A program made the translations under genes and the position numbers. Of a DNA stretch of 10,134 nucleotides, positions 1-6,312 are shown one piece after another. This DNA comes from Candidatus Eiseniibacteriota bacterium (GTDB lineage Bacteria > Eisenbacteria > RBG-16-71-46). Within the stretch, counting starts at the first letter, position 1, and every line of letters starts with the position of its first letter. The notes beneath the pieces were generated by a model. That model had not been told where the DNA came from and did not search any database. It saw only the letters and a program-made list of their open reading frames with translations. The DNA lies in the NCBI GenBank assembly GCA_023249815.1, contig JAHFBX010000075.1:1-10134 (forward strand), written 5' to 3'.

Positions 1-2
1 CA

Positions 3-8
3 GGGGAG
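3..8 (+). promoter_or_regulatory. Ribosome binding site of the AsmA-like gene
   Basis: GGGGAG lies 10 bases before the ATG at 19. It is a purine-rich Shine-Dalgarno match and supports that start. The promoter lies outside the window. Confidence 0.6.
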
Positions 9-18
9 AGAACCGAGC

Positions 19-2643
19 ATGACTTCGCCGCGCCGCATCCCCCGATGGGCGTGGATCATCGCCACGCCGATCGTGCTGTTCGCACTCGCATGGGGCGCGC
101 TCGCCGTGCTGTTGCCGCCCGCCCGTGCCACGCAGCTCGTGCGCGAGCAACTCAAGCGCAGCCTCGCGCGCGACGTGCGCTTCGCGAGCGTGTCGCTGTC
201 GCTGTTCCCGCCGGTGCGGCTCGCGGTCAAGCGCTTCGAGCTCGCCGAGCCCGGGGGCTTCGAGCGCGGCGCCGCGATCGCGGCGGGCTCGGTGGACCTG
301 GACCTCGACGTGTTCGCACTACTCGGCCGGCAGGTGAAAGTGCGGCGGCTGACGCTCGACGGCCCGGCGCTCCACCTGCTCCTGCGCGCCGACGGCACGA
401 CGAACCTGGACGGCATCGGGACGGAGCCCAAGGGCAAGTCGCAGGCCGCGCCCGCGCTGGACCTGGACGTGCGCGAGTTCCGTGTGCGCAAGGGCGGCGT
501 GCTGCTCGACGACGTGCGCGCCGCGCGGCGCACGTCGTTCGCGGTGGAGACACGCATGCAACTCCGTTCGGAGCAGGGCGGCGCACGCGTGGCCACCGGC
601 GGCGAGACGCTGATCTCGGGGCTCGCGTACGGTCCGCTCAGCGCGACACGCGCCAGCGACCTCCAGCAGGGACTCGCGAAGCTCGAATGGCGGCTGCGCC
701 ACCAGGGCAAGTTCGACGCGCCGTCCAAGCGGCTGGCGCTCGAGGAGCTGGCGCTCGAGCTCGGGAGCACGAAGCTGGCACTCTCGGGGCTCGTGGACAG
801 CGTCGGACCGCGCGCACGCTACGACCTGAAGGCGCGCGGCAGCGACGTGGACCTGGCGCAGGTGTTGTCGTGGATCTCGGTGGCTGACGCGCAGGCGGTG
901 AAGGGGGTCTCGGGGCGCGGCCGCGTGGCGTTCGACCTGGCCGCCCGCGGCACCACGACTCCCGGCGCGATCCCTGCGTTGAACGGCGTGCTCACGTTGA
1001 AGGACGCGGCGTTTCGCTACGCGGGCGCCCCGGCGGAGGTGAGCGCGCTGTCGCTCACGGCGAACTTCCGCCCCGACACGCTGCTCATACCCAACGCGCG
1101 CGCCACCGTCTCGGGTCAACCGGTCGCGGCGCGACTACTGGTGACGCGCTTCACCGATCCGATCGTGGACTTCGCCGTGCGCGGCGACTTGGACCTGGCC
1201 GCGGTGGCGCCGATGCTCACGCCGCAGGGCACGAACCTCGGCGGCCATGCCGCGGTGGACGTCTCGGGCCGCGGCCGCGCGGCCGATCCCGGCTCGCTGG
1301 CGCTCGCGGGCACCGCGGTGTTGAAGGACGTGAGCGTGGAGGGGGCCGGGCTGCCCAATCGGGTGGAGCACGTGAACGGCCGCGTGGAGCTGTCGCCCCA
1401 GCGCGCCGCGATCCGCCAGCTCTCGGCCCATGCCGGGAAGTCATCGTTCGTGCTGGACGCCAGCGTGGCGCGGCCGCTGGCGCTGATGGCGGATCCGGCC
1501 AAGGTGGCGCCCGCCGACGTGGAGTTCGCGTTCCGCTCGCCCCATCTCGACCTCGCGGAGCTGTTGCCCACCACGCCCGGTGCCCCGTTCCTGCCCAATG
1601 CGCGCGGCACCGGCCGCGTCGCCATCGACAGGCTGAAGCAGGGCCGGCTGTACGTGACCGCGGTGCAGGCCGACGTCAAGCTCTCGCCGGCGGCGCTCGA
1701 GTCGCCACGCTTCGAGATGCAGGGCTATGGGGGAACCGTCACCGGTGACGCACGCTTCGACCTGCGCGACACGCGCAAGCCGGTGTATGCGGTGCACACG
1801 GTGGTGGACAAGGTGCAGGCCGACGCGCTCATGCGCGCGTGGTCGCCGGTCAGGGACCTGCTCGCCGGCACGCTCAGCACGAACCTCGAGTTCTCGGGCG
1901 CGGGCCAGACGCCGGACGACCTGAAGCGCACGCTGACGCTCGTGGGACTCGCGGCGCTCACCGAGGGCCGGCTCGGACCAGGCCCTGCGCTCGAGGCCGT
2001 GGCGCAGTTCGTGAAGGTGCCCAAGGTGAAGCAGCTGGACTTCGCCAAGCTCGAACTGCCGCTGCGTATCGAGAACGGTCGCGTGGTGACGGACCCGGTC
2101 GTGTTGAGCGGCAGCAACGGTGAGTGGCGGCTGGCCGGCGCCGTGGGCTTCGACGGCGCGCTCGACTACGCCGTGAGCGTCACGCTGCCGCCCGCCGCGG
2201 TGGAAGCGCTGGGTGCGCGCTCGGCGCTCGCGGCCGGTGCCCTGAGCGACGCGCAGGGGCGCATGCTGCTCGACCTGCACGTCACGGGCTCCGCCAAGTC
2301 GCCGCGCGTCGCCTGGGACACGAACGCCATGCGCGCGCGGCTCGCGGGCCGCGCCTCGGAAGCGCTCACCGAGCAGCGGACGAGGCTCGAGGCCGACGCG
2401 AGGGAGGCAGCGAGGCGGGCGCTGCTCGAGAAGCTCGGCGCGCCACGGGACACCACCGCTCCCGGGACGCCGCTCACCGGCACGACCGCGCGCGACACGC
2501 TGCGGTCCGCGGCCAAGGGATTGCTCGAGGGATTCTTCGGGAGCAAGAAGTCGTCGGGTCCCACGCCCGCGCTGCCCACGCCGCCGTCCTCCCCTCCACC
2601 CGCGACGGCGCCGCCCGTCGTGCCGGACACGACGAACCACTGA
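19..2643 (+). CDS. AsmA-family envelope protein
   Basis: This is a large AsmA-like protein of 874 residues. The family sits in the cell envelope, anchored in the inner membrane with a long periplasmic beta-rich groove, and is linked to outer-membrane biogenesis and lipid transfer between membranes. Visible here: a basic N-terminus, one membrane segment (about residues 10-33), then the typical AsmA start, in which a helix with many Arg/Lys is followed by alternating strands of the 'V-x-L-x-L-F-P' and 'V-x-x-L-x-L-x-G-P' kind (residues 35-135). Similar strand repeats run to about residue 770, including the AsmA C-terminal signature region (about 650-740). A charged helix (about 771-807) and a Pro/Ser/Thr-rich tail (about 842-874) close it. 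The start has a good ribosome binding site. It converges with the minus-strand gene ending at 2698, and no clear terminator is visible in the 54-base gap. Family confidence is high; the exact substrate is unknown. Confidence 0.88.
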   Translation: MTSPRRIPRWAWIIATPIVLFALAWGALAVLLPPARATQLVREQLKRSLARDVRFASVSLSLFPPVRLAVKRFELAEPGGFERGAAIAAGSVDLDLDVFALLGRQVKVRRLTLDGPALHLLLRADGTTNLDGIGTEPKGKSQAAPALDLDVREFRVRKGGVLLDDVRAARRTSFAVETRMQLRSEQGGARVATGGETLISGLAYGPLSATRASDLQQGLAKLEWRLRHQGKFDAPSKRLALEELALELGSTKLALSGLVDSVGPRARYDLKARGSDVDLAQVLSWISVADAQAVKGVSGRGRVAFDLAARGTTTPGAIPALNGVLTLKDAAFRYAGAPAEVSALSLTANFRPDTLLIPNARATVSGQPVAARLLVTRFTDPIVDFAVRGDLDLAAVAPMLTPQGTNLGGHAAVDVSGRGRAADPGSLALAGTAVLKDVSVEGAGLPNRVEHVNGRVELSPQRAAIRQLSAHAGKSSFVLDASVARPLALMADPAKVAPADVEFAFRSPHLDLAELLPTTPGAPFLPNARGTGRVAIDRLKQGRLYVTAVQADVKLSPAALESPRFEMQGYGGTVTGDARFDLRDTRKPVYAVHTVVDKVQADALMRAWSPVRDLLAGTLSTNLEFSGAGQTPDDLKRTLTLVGLAALTEGRLGPGPALEAVAQFVKVPKVKQLDFAKLELPLRIENGRVVTDPVVLSGSNGEWRLAGAVGFDGALDYAVSVTLPPAAVEALGARSALAAGALSDAQGRMLLDLHVTGSAKSPRVAWDTNAMRARLAGRASEALTEQRTRLEADAREAARRALLEKLGAPRDTTAPGTPLTGTTARDTLRSAAKGLLEGFFGSKKSSGPTPALPTPPSSPPPATAPPVVPDTTNH

Positions 2644-2697
2644 GCCGTCGCCTCCGGCTGCGCGCGAAGAAGCCAGCACGCGCGAAGGTCTCAGACG

Positions 2698-3840
2698 CTA
2701 GCTCGAGCGGAACAGGTCCGTCTGGGCTTCGACCGCTCCCGCCGGCACGCGGTGATCCAACTCCTCGACGAACGCGCGCAACAGGTCGGCCGCGCCACGC
2801 GCGCTGATCTCGTGCGCGTCCGCTTCACCGGCGACGCACCAACGTTCGAGCACCGCGCGCACCCGGCGCGTGGTCGCCGCGTCGCGGCCGTGCGCGCGCG
2901 ACGTGGCCGCCGCCCAGGGCCCGAGCCACGCCGGCTCGGGCGCGCCGTCGCCCGGACGCGGCTGGAGTCCGCGCGTGGCGAGCAGCTCGCGCGACACCGT
3001 TCGAACCAGCCGCACCGAGAGCTCGGGCGGCAGCAGCATGGGCGGCAATGACACGGCGTAGAGATGCGATGGGGACACCGCGCGCAGGGCCCGGCCGTCC
3101 GGCGTGAGTTCGTGCAGGAGCGAGCTCGACTCGTCATCCCAGAAGCGCTCGACGAACGCGCGCTGGAGCTCGCGTGCCCAGGCCATGTAGAACGCCGCGT
3201 GTTCGCGCCGCCCGGCAAGCTTGCCGAGCTGCGACATGGCGACGAGCGCGTGATACCAGAGCGCGTTCAGGTCGGCGCGGGCGCGCGCGGCGTCCCCCTC
3301 GCCCGCCCACAGGAAGCCATCGGGGTCGCAATGGACACCGTGGCGGGAGCCGGCGCGCAGGTGCTGGAGCACGCCCTCGAGTGAGGCGTGCGCGCCTTGC
3401 TTCAGGAACACGAGCGTGCGATCGGTGTCGTCGTCACGGCGCGCGAGCAGGTCCACGACGTGCACGAGCCACAGCGAACTCTCCGGACTCCCGTAGATCG
3501 GCATCCCGGCCACATCGAACGACTCGGGCGCCAACCCTTCGTCCAGGTAGGCGAGGTAGCCGCGCGCGATGTCGCGCGCGCGGTCGAACTCGCGAAGCGT
3601 CACCAACCCGGCGGCGACACGCAGCGCGTCGGGGCCGCGCTCCAGAGCGCGAGCCGGGTCCGTGAGCACTGAGGTGCGATCGGCGCGCTCGTGCAGCGCG
3701 TCGTGGAGCCGGGACGCAAGCCTCGCCACCAGCTCGGCGTCCCGGGGCCCCAGCGAGGACGGCTCGGCCTCCGGCACCGGCGCTCCCGACTTGGCATTCA
3801 CCGCCCGTCGCGCCGCCCTCGCCTGCGCGGCCGTCCGCAA
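2698..3840 (-). CDS. C-terminal (glucosidase) half of a split glycogen debranching enzyme-like protein
   Basis: This 380-residue frame resembles the (alpha/alpha)6-barrel C-domain of bacterial/archaeal glycogen debranching enzymes (amylo-alpha-1,6-glucosidase, GH133-like). Landmarks are YGSPESSLWLVHVVD (116-130, family Y-N-S-V-D-A-S-L-W-F-x-H-A), a D-P-D-G-F-L segment (172-177), LNALWYHAL (191-199, family I-N-A-L-W-Y-N-A-L) and YAVSLPPMLL (261-270). Key parts are changed: the family motif W-G-R-D-T appears as R-G-P-D-A (68-72), the T-W-M-D-A stretch is missing, G-T-V-W-P-W is reduced to A-W-L-G-P-W (304-309), and the C-terminal Glu-containing and Ala-Gln-Ala-Trp motifs are essentially lost. 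It is probably inactive or has another role. The frame continues directly from the upstream half after an in-frame TAG and two codons. The given start is TTG just after that stop; GTG at 3801 is the other candidate. Neither has a clear ribosome site, so separate translation is uncertain. It ends in TAG at 2698-2700. Confidence 0.68.
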   Translation of the reverse strand: MRTAAQARAARRAVNAKSGAPVPEAEPSSLGPRDAELVARLASRLHDALHERADRTSVLTDPARALERGPDALRVAAGLVTLREFDRARDIARGYLAYLDEGLAPESFDVAGMPIYGSPESSLWLVHVVDLLARRDDDTDRTLVFLKQGAHASLEGVLQHLRAGSRHGVHCDPDGFLWAGEGDAARARADLNALWYHALVAMSQLGKLAGRREHAAFYMAWARELQRAFVERFWDDESSSLLHELTPDGRALRAVSPSHLYAVSLPPMLLPPELSVRLVRTVSRELLATRGLQPRPGDGAPEPAWLGPWAAATSRAHGRDAATTRRVRAVLERWCVAGEADAHEISARGAADLLRAFVEELDHRVPAGAVEAQTDLFRSS

Positions 3841-3849
3841 CGTGTGCTA
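3841..3849 (-). other. In-frame TAG separating the two debranching-enzyme halves
   Basis: On the minus strand the reading frame from 4770 runs into TAG at 3849-3847, then CAC ACG, then TTG at 3840, and continues open in the same frame for 380 more codons. No frameshift is needed: one codon alone splits the gene. The stop falls in an Ala/Arg-rich linker between the two family domains. A single C-to-T change of CAG, or G-to-A of TGG, would create it. It could be a true nonsense mutation, a naturally split gene, or a sequencing or assembly error. Confidence 0.9.
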
Positions 3850-4770
3850 GGCGCCGGCACGCGCCGCGTCATGCCAGCGCGCTCGCCGCTCGCCCTCGGC
3901 CAGGTCGAGCATCGCCAGGCAGTCCGCGAGCGTTCGCGCCGGCGGCGTGCCGAGCCGCTGTTCGCTCGCCAGGTTCCGGAACAGGCTCTCCTCGGGTGAG
4001 GCCACGATGTGGAGCGCCGCCCCCGGTTCGGCGAGCTCGCGCTGCACCCATCCGGGCAGGAACGCGTCCTCGGACGGCGTGGCCGCGCCGCGATCGGGGT
4101 CGCCGGCGTCCACGTGCACGTCGCAGGGGTACGCGAGCCCGCGATGCCACGCGCGCGCCGGCATGAACGCGCCGCCGTGCCACAGCGTGAGCGCGGCGTA
4201 GCCCTCCACGGTGCCGCAGCGTACGCGGCCGGGGATGCCGGTGGTGGCGCCGCGGAACTCGGGGGTCTCGCGCTCGAGGCCTTCGAGCGAGCGCGCGACC
4301 ATGAGCGGCGCTACGTGCAGTCGCACCGGACCGCCGGAGAGGAGCCGCCACGTCGCGAGCAGCGCGGCATGCCCTTCGATCAACCGATACTCGCGTTCGA
4401 GGAGCCAGCCGTCGCCCCGGAACCGCCAGCGCGGCCACGGCAGCTCGGCGAAGCTCTCGAGCAACGGCAACACGGTGGCACGCGCACTGATCAGCGGTGG
4501 ACCGTCGGCGCGGCTCGAGAGCGAGAACGCGGGCGTCAGCTCCACCGCCGGGCCACCCTCGGGGGTCACACGATCGTCGAATCGCAGCAGCGCCACGGCC
4601 GGCCGGTCCGTGCAGGGGCCGATGCCGGGCGCCGAGAGGAGCGCGTGCTCGCGACGCGTGGCCGCGCCCGAAGCGGTGCCGCGCGCGAGGGAGCCGCGGC
4701 CGTCCGAGAGTCGCCACGTCCTGGCGCTGGTGTCGAGCAGCGCGGCGAGGACATCCTGTCCAGGCTGCAT
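3847..4770 (-). CDS. N-terminal half of a split glycogen debranching enzyme-like protein
   Basis: This 307-residue protein matches the N-terminal beta-sandwich domain of bacterial/archaeal glycogen debranching enzymes. The best evidence is residues 19-45: W-R-L-S-D-G-R-G, then G-T-A-S-G-A and T-R-R-E-H-A-L-L, against the family pattern W-L-L-T-N-G-x-G-G-Y-A-S-G-T-x-S-G-x-x-T-R-R-Y-H-G-L-L. Normally this domain helps bind glucan in a protein that also carries the glucosidase domain; here the catalytic half follows in the same frame beyond a TAG stop. ATG at 4770 was chosen because the conserved domain begins about 18 residues later and upstream frame extension runs into the preceding gene; no Shine-Dalgarno is obvious (pyrimidine-rich upstream). 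It lies 50 bases downstream of the deacetylase-like gene on the same strand, so a shared transcript is likely. There is no signal peptide, so it is probably cytoplasmic. Confidence 0.7.
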   Translation of the reverse strand: MQPGQDVLAALLDTSARTWRLSDGRGSLARGTASGAATRREHALLSAPGIGPCTDRPAVALLRFDDRVTPEGGPAVELTPAFSLSSRADGPPLISARATVLPLLESFAELPWPRWRFRGDGWLLEREYRLIEGHAALLATWRLLSGGPVRLHVAPLMVARSLEGLERETPEFRGATTGIPGRVRCGTVEGYAALTLWHGGAFMPARAWHRGLAYPCDVHVDAGDPDRGAATPSEDAFLPGWVQRELAEPGAALHIVASPEESLFRNLASEQRLGTPPARTLADCLAMLDLAEGERRARWHDAARAGA

Positions 4771-4820
4771 GACAGGAGAGGATAGCCGCGCGGCGCGCGC
4801 GGGCGCCACCCGTTCCGGGC

Positions 4821-6008
4821 TCAGTTCGTGGCCGGGGGCCGGCGGATCACCGTCGAGAGCGGTACCAGTTCCACGCCTTCCAGTCGCTTGCGATCGAACG
4901 CGCGCGCGAGCCACGTCGCGGACTTGGGCGTCACGCGCACGAGCGCGATCGCCTGGCCGTGCTCGCGCGCCCGACCGATCACGTCGTTCCACGCGCGGTC
5001 CAACCCCCGCACGTCACCGCGCCGCGCGTCGCCGTCCAGGTTCACGTCGGGCTCGTCGTACGCCGCCCCGACGCGCGAAGCGAGCGGGCGGCAGACGGCG
5101 CGCGGCACGGCCCCGACGTGCAGGAACGGCAGCTCGGCGCGGCGCAACTCCTCGTAGACAGCGCTCATGAACGACTCGTCCTGCGTGGCGAACGAGCCCA
5201 TGAGGTTCGCGACCGCCACGACCGGGCGCGCCATGTCGATCTCGCGCCGCAGCGCCTGGCCGATGCGCCCGGCGTGCATGTTGACGAGCAGCGTGGCGGG
5301 GCCGGGGTTCACGCGCGGGTAGTTCTCCGGCTCCATCGGCATGAACAGCACCACCTCGCGGCGCCGTTCGTGGGCGGCGCGGAGCGTCTCGCTCTTGCCC
5401 TCGCCGGTCGCGATGGCTCCCACGGTGAACACCTCGTCGCGTGCGCAGGCCGCGGCGAGCAGCGAGTCATCCTCGGCGGAGGCGTAGAGCAGCACCGCCA
5501 GTCGCGGCTCCGCCGCGGCGGAGCCCTCCTCGGGCGCGCCGGGGCGCACCAGATCGACCGAGTGCGTGGGCCGGCCCGGCACACCCACGAGCAGCGAGAC
5601 CACGAACTCGCCGTTCTTCCCCACCCGCTCGCGCCCGGACAGCACCTCGGCGCCGCCAGCCTCGACCGCGCGTGTGATCGAATGGTTCACGAGCAGCGGC
5701 GGCGCCTCGCGCGGCAGCGTCACGCGCCACTTGAGCGACGGGCCATCGCCAGCAAGGACCGACGACGCCACCGACGTGCGCGGGATGCCGGCGCGCGTCA
5801 GGCCCTGCTCGATGCGGCTGCCCACGATGCGCACGGCGTGCGCGCGGTCGCCCAGGTGGAGATGGCGCCACAGCGCGAGCCGGCCGGAGTCCGACGTGAA
5901 CCACGCGAACATCTCGCCCGCGAGGAACAGCAGCAGGGCTCCGCCCACGACAACGCCCACGAGGACAGGGGCACGAATCGATTTGGCGGCCGATCGGCGT
6001 TTGACCAT
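4821..6008 (-). CDS. Membrane-anchored divergent polysaccharide deacetylase-like protein, probably non-catalytic
   Basis: This 395-residue protein has a basic N-terminus, one membrane segment (about residues 14-37) and an exported C-terminal domain. Residues 168-330 match the divergent polysaccharide deacetylase family (YibQ/DUF610-like, NodB-type fold): MPMEPENYPRVNPGPATLL (223-241), ANLMGSFATQD (267-277), and a segment ending D-V-N-L-D-G-D (321-327), corresponding to family H-L-P-M-E-P, N-N-H-M-G-S-x-x-T-x-D and D-V-F-L-D. The family metal-site residues are replaced: I-D-D is L-L-Y-A-S (173-177), the His before P-M-E-P is Phe-Met, the N-N-H is A-N-L, and D-S-R-T is H-V-G-A. It keeps the frame of the fold but not the apparent active site, suggesting a binding or structural role. 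The middle region (40-160) is unassigned. ATG at 6008 is preferred; GTG at 6026 is possible. A much longer upstream extension of this frame is antisense noise. Confidence 0.75.
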   Translation of the reverse strand: MVKRRSAAKSIRAPVLVGVVVGGALLLFLAGEMFAWFTSDSGRLALWRHLHLGDRAHAVRIVGSRIEQGLTRAGIPRTSVASSVLAGDGPSLKWRVTLPREAPPLLVNHSITRAVEAGGAEVLSGRERVGKNGEFVVSLLVGVPGRPTHSVDLVRPGAPEEGSAAAEPRLAVLLYASAEDDSLLAAACARDEVFTVGAIATGEGKSETLRAAHERRREVVLFMPMEPENYPRVNPGPATLLVNMHAGRIGQALRREIDMARPVVAVANLMGSFATQDESFMSAVYEELRRAELPFLHVGAVPRAVCRPLASRVGAAYDEPDVNLDGDARRGDVRGLDRAWNDVIGRAREHGQAIALVRVTPKSATWLARAFDRKRLEGVELVPLSTVIRRPPATN

Positions 6009-6133
6009 TGGGACGACGGCGCACACTAAGGAGCGCGGAGCGCGAGCGTCAACGGCCGCGAGCGAGGGGGTGGGGGGCATTCCACCCTGGCGGGGAGGCC
6101 GCCTGATCCGCCGTGGGCCGTCCGACCCGGCCG

Positions 6134-6142
6134 TGTTAGCAT
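6134..6142 (+). promoter_or_regulatory. Candidate extended -10 promoter element
   Basis: TGTTAGCAT reads as a TGn extended -10 followed by TAGCAT, which matches TATAAT at 4 of 6 positions. No good -35 is seen at the usual distance (TGGGCC at 6114-6119). If real, transcription would start near 6149 and give the Cys-rich gene a leader of about 160 bases. Confidence 0.3.
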
Positions 6143-6153
6143 TCCACTCCCGA

Positions 6154-6175
6154 CCGCTTCCAGAGCGGCCTTTTT
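6154..6175 (+). other. Hairpin followed by T5, possible attenuator or 5' stem-loop
   Basis: CCGCT (6154-6158) pairs with AGCGG (6164-6168) around a 5-base loop, followed by CC and five T residues. The shape is terminator-like but the stem is short. No plus-strand gene ends upstream, so it cannot be an ordinary gene terminator. It lies just after the candidate promoter and may instead be an attenuator or a stabilising 5' hairpin. Confidence 0.35.
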
Positions 6176-6228
6176 GCACCGGCCTGACACCGCCGGCATG
6201 CCTCAATGACACGCTTTTTCGTGGCCGG

Positions 6229-6252
6229 CCGATGTTACAGATGTCCCATCGG
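6229..6252. repeat. Inverted repeat CCGATG-N12-CATCGG
   Basis: A perfect 6-base inverted repeat has arms at 6229-6234 and 6247-6252 with a 12-base spacer. It could be a hairpin in the leader RNA or an operator for a dimeric regulator. An overlapping stem, GGGG (6251-6254) with CCCC (6261-6264), would compete with it, and a second partner CATCG lies at 6264-6268. Confidence 0.4.
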
Positions 6253-6312
6253 GGCGTGCTCCCCATCGAGTGCAGCCTCGGCTTCGACACCTTCCGGGAG
6301 GTCGTTAGATGA
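6232..6312 (+). CDS. Candidate 26-residue leader ORF
   Basis: An ATG at 6232 (or 6241) opens a frame of 26 residues that ends in TGA at 6310-6312, overlapping the ATG of the Cys-rich protein gene in an ATGA junction. From the CGG codon at 6250 to the GTC codon at 6301, every codon ends in G or C, as in the real genes of this window, while the other plus frames there do not show this. No Shine-Dalgarno precedes either ATG. The peptide has one Cys and no clear membrane segment. If translated, it would couple ribosomes onto the Cys-rich gene, whose own ribosome site lies inside this frame. It may be chance; no function is recognised. Confidence 0.28.
   Translation: MLQMSHRGVLPIECSLGFDTFREVVR
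6296..6301 (+). promoter_or_regulatory. Ribosome binding site of the Cys-rich protein gene
   Basis: GGGAGG lies 7 bases before the ATG at 6309, a strong Shine-Dalgarno at ideal spacing that fixes this start. Confidence 0.8.

Larger units (their letters stand above)
6009..6308. other. Divergent intergenic region with possible leader RNA
   Basis: This stretch of 300 bases separates two genes transcribed away from each other, so it should hold both promoters. The left half (6009-6130) shows only GC-rich, G-run sequence. The right half is less GC-biased and has two T5 runs (6171-6175, 6215-6219), a hairpin at 6154-6168, a second (CCGGC 6179-6183 with GCCGG 6192-6196), the palindrome GGCCGGCC (6223-6230) and an inverted repeat at 6229-6252. 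A 9-base word GCATTCCAC occurs at 6077 and again at 6139. No promoter for the minus-strand gene could be called with any confidence. Confidence 0.6.

Noticed and set aside
1441..2679. A 412-codon minus-strand open frame, with others at 319-1119 and 1116-1679, antisense to the AsmA-like gene.
   Set aside because: Their Arg/Gly/His-rich composition is typical of antisense frames in high-GC genes; the plus-strand AsmA protein explains the region fully.
2644..2697. A bidirectional terminator between the convergent AsmA-like and debranching-like genes.
   Set aside because: Only a CGCGCG self-complementary pairing is seen, with no T-run in either direction.
3847..3849. Recoding of TAG as a sense codon (alternative code or pyrrolysine).
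   Set aside because: TAG also ends the C-half at 2698-2700 and the lipoprotein at 10098-10100, so TAG is used as a normal stop here, and no recoding element is visible.
6154..6175. The hairpin with T5 as a terminator of an upstream gene.
   Set aside because: No plus-strand gene ends upstream of it and it is oriented into the leader of the Cys-rich gene, so an ordinary gene terminator makes no sense here.
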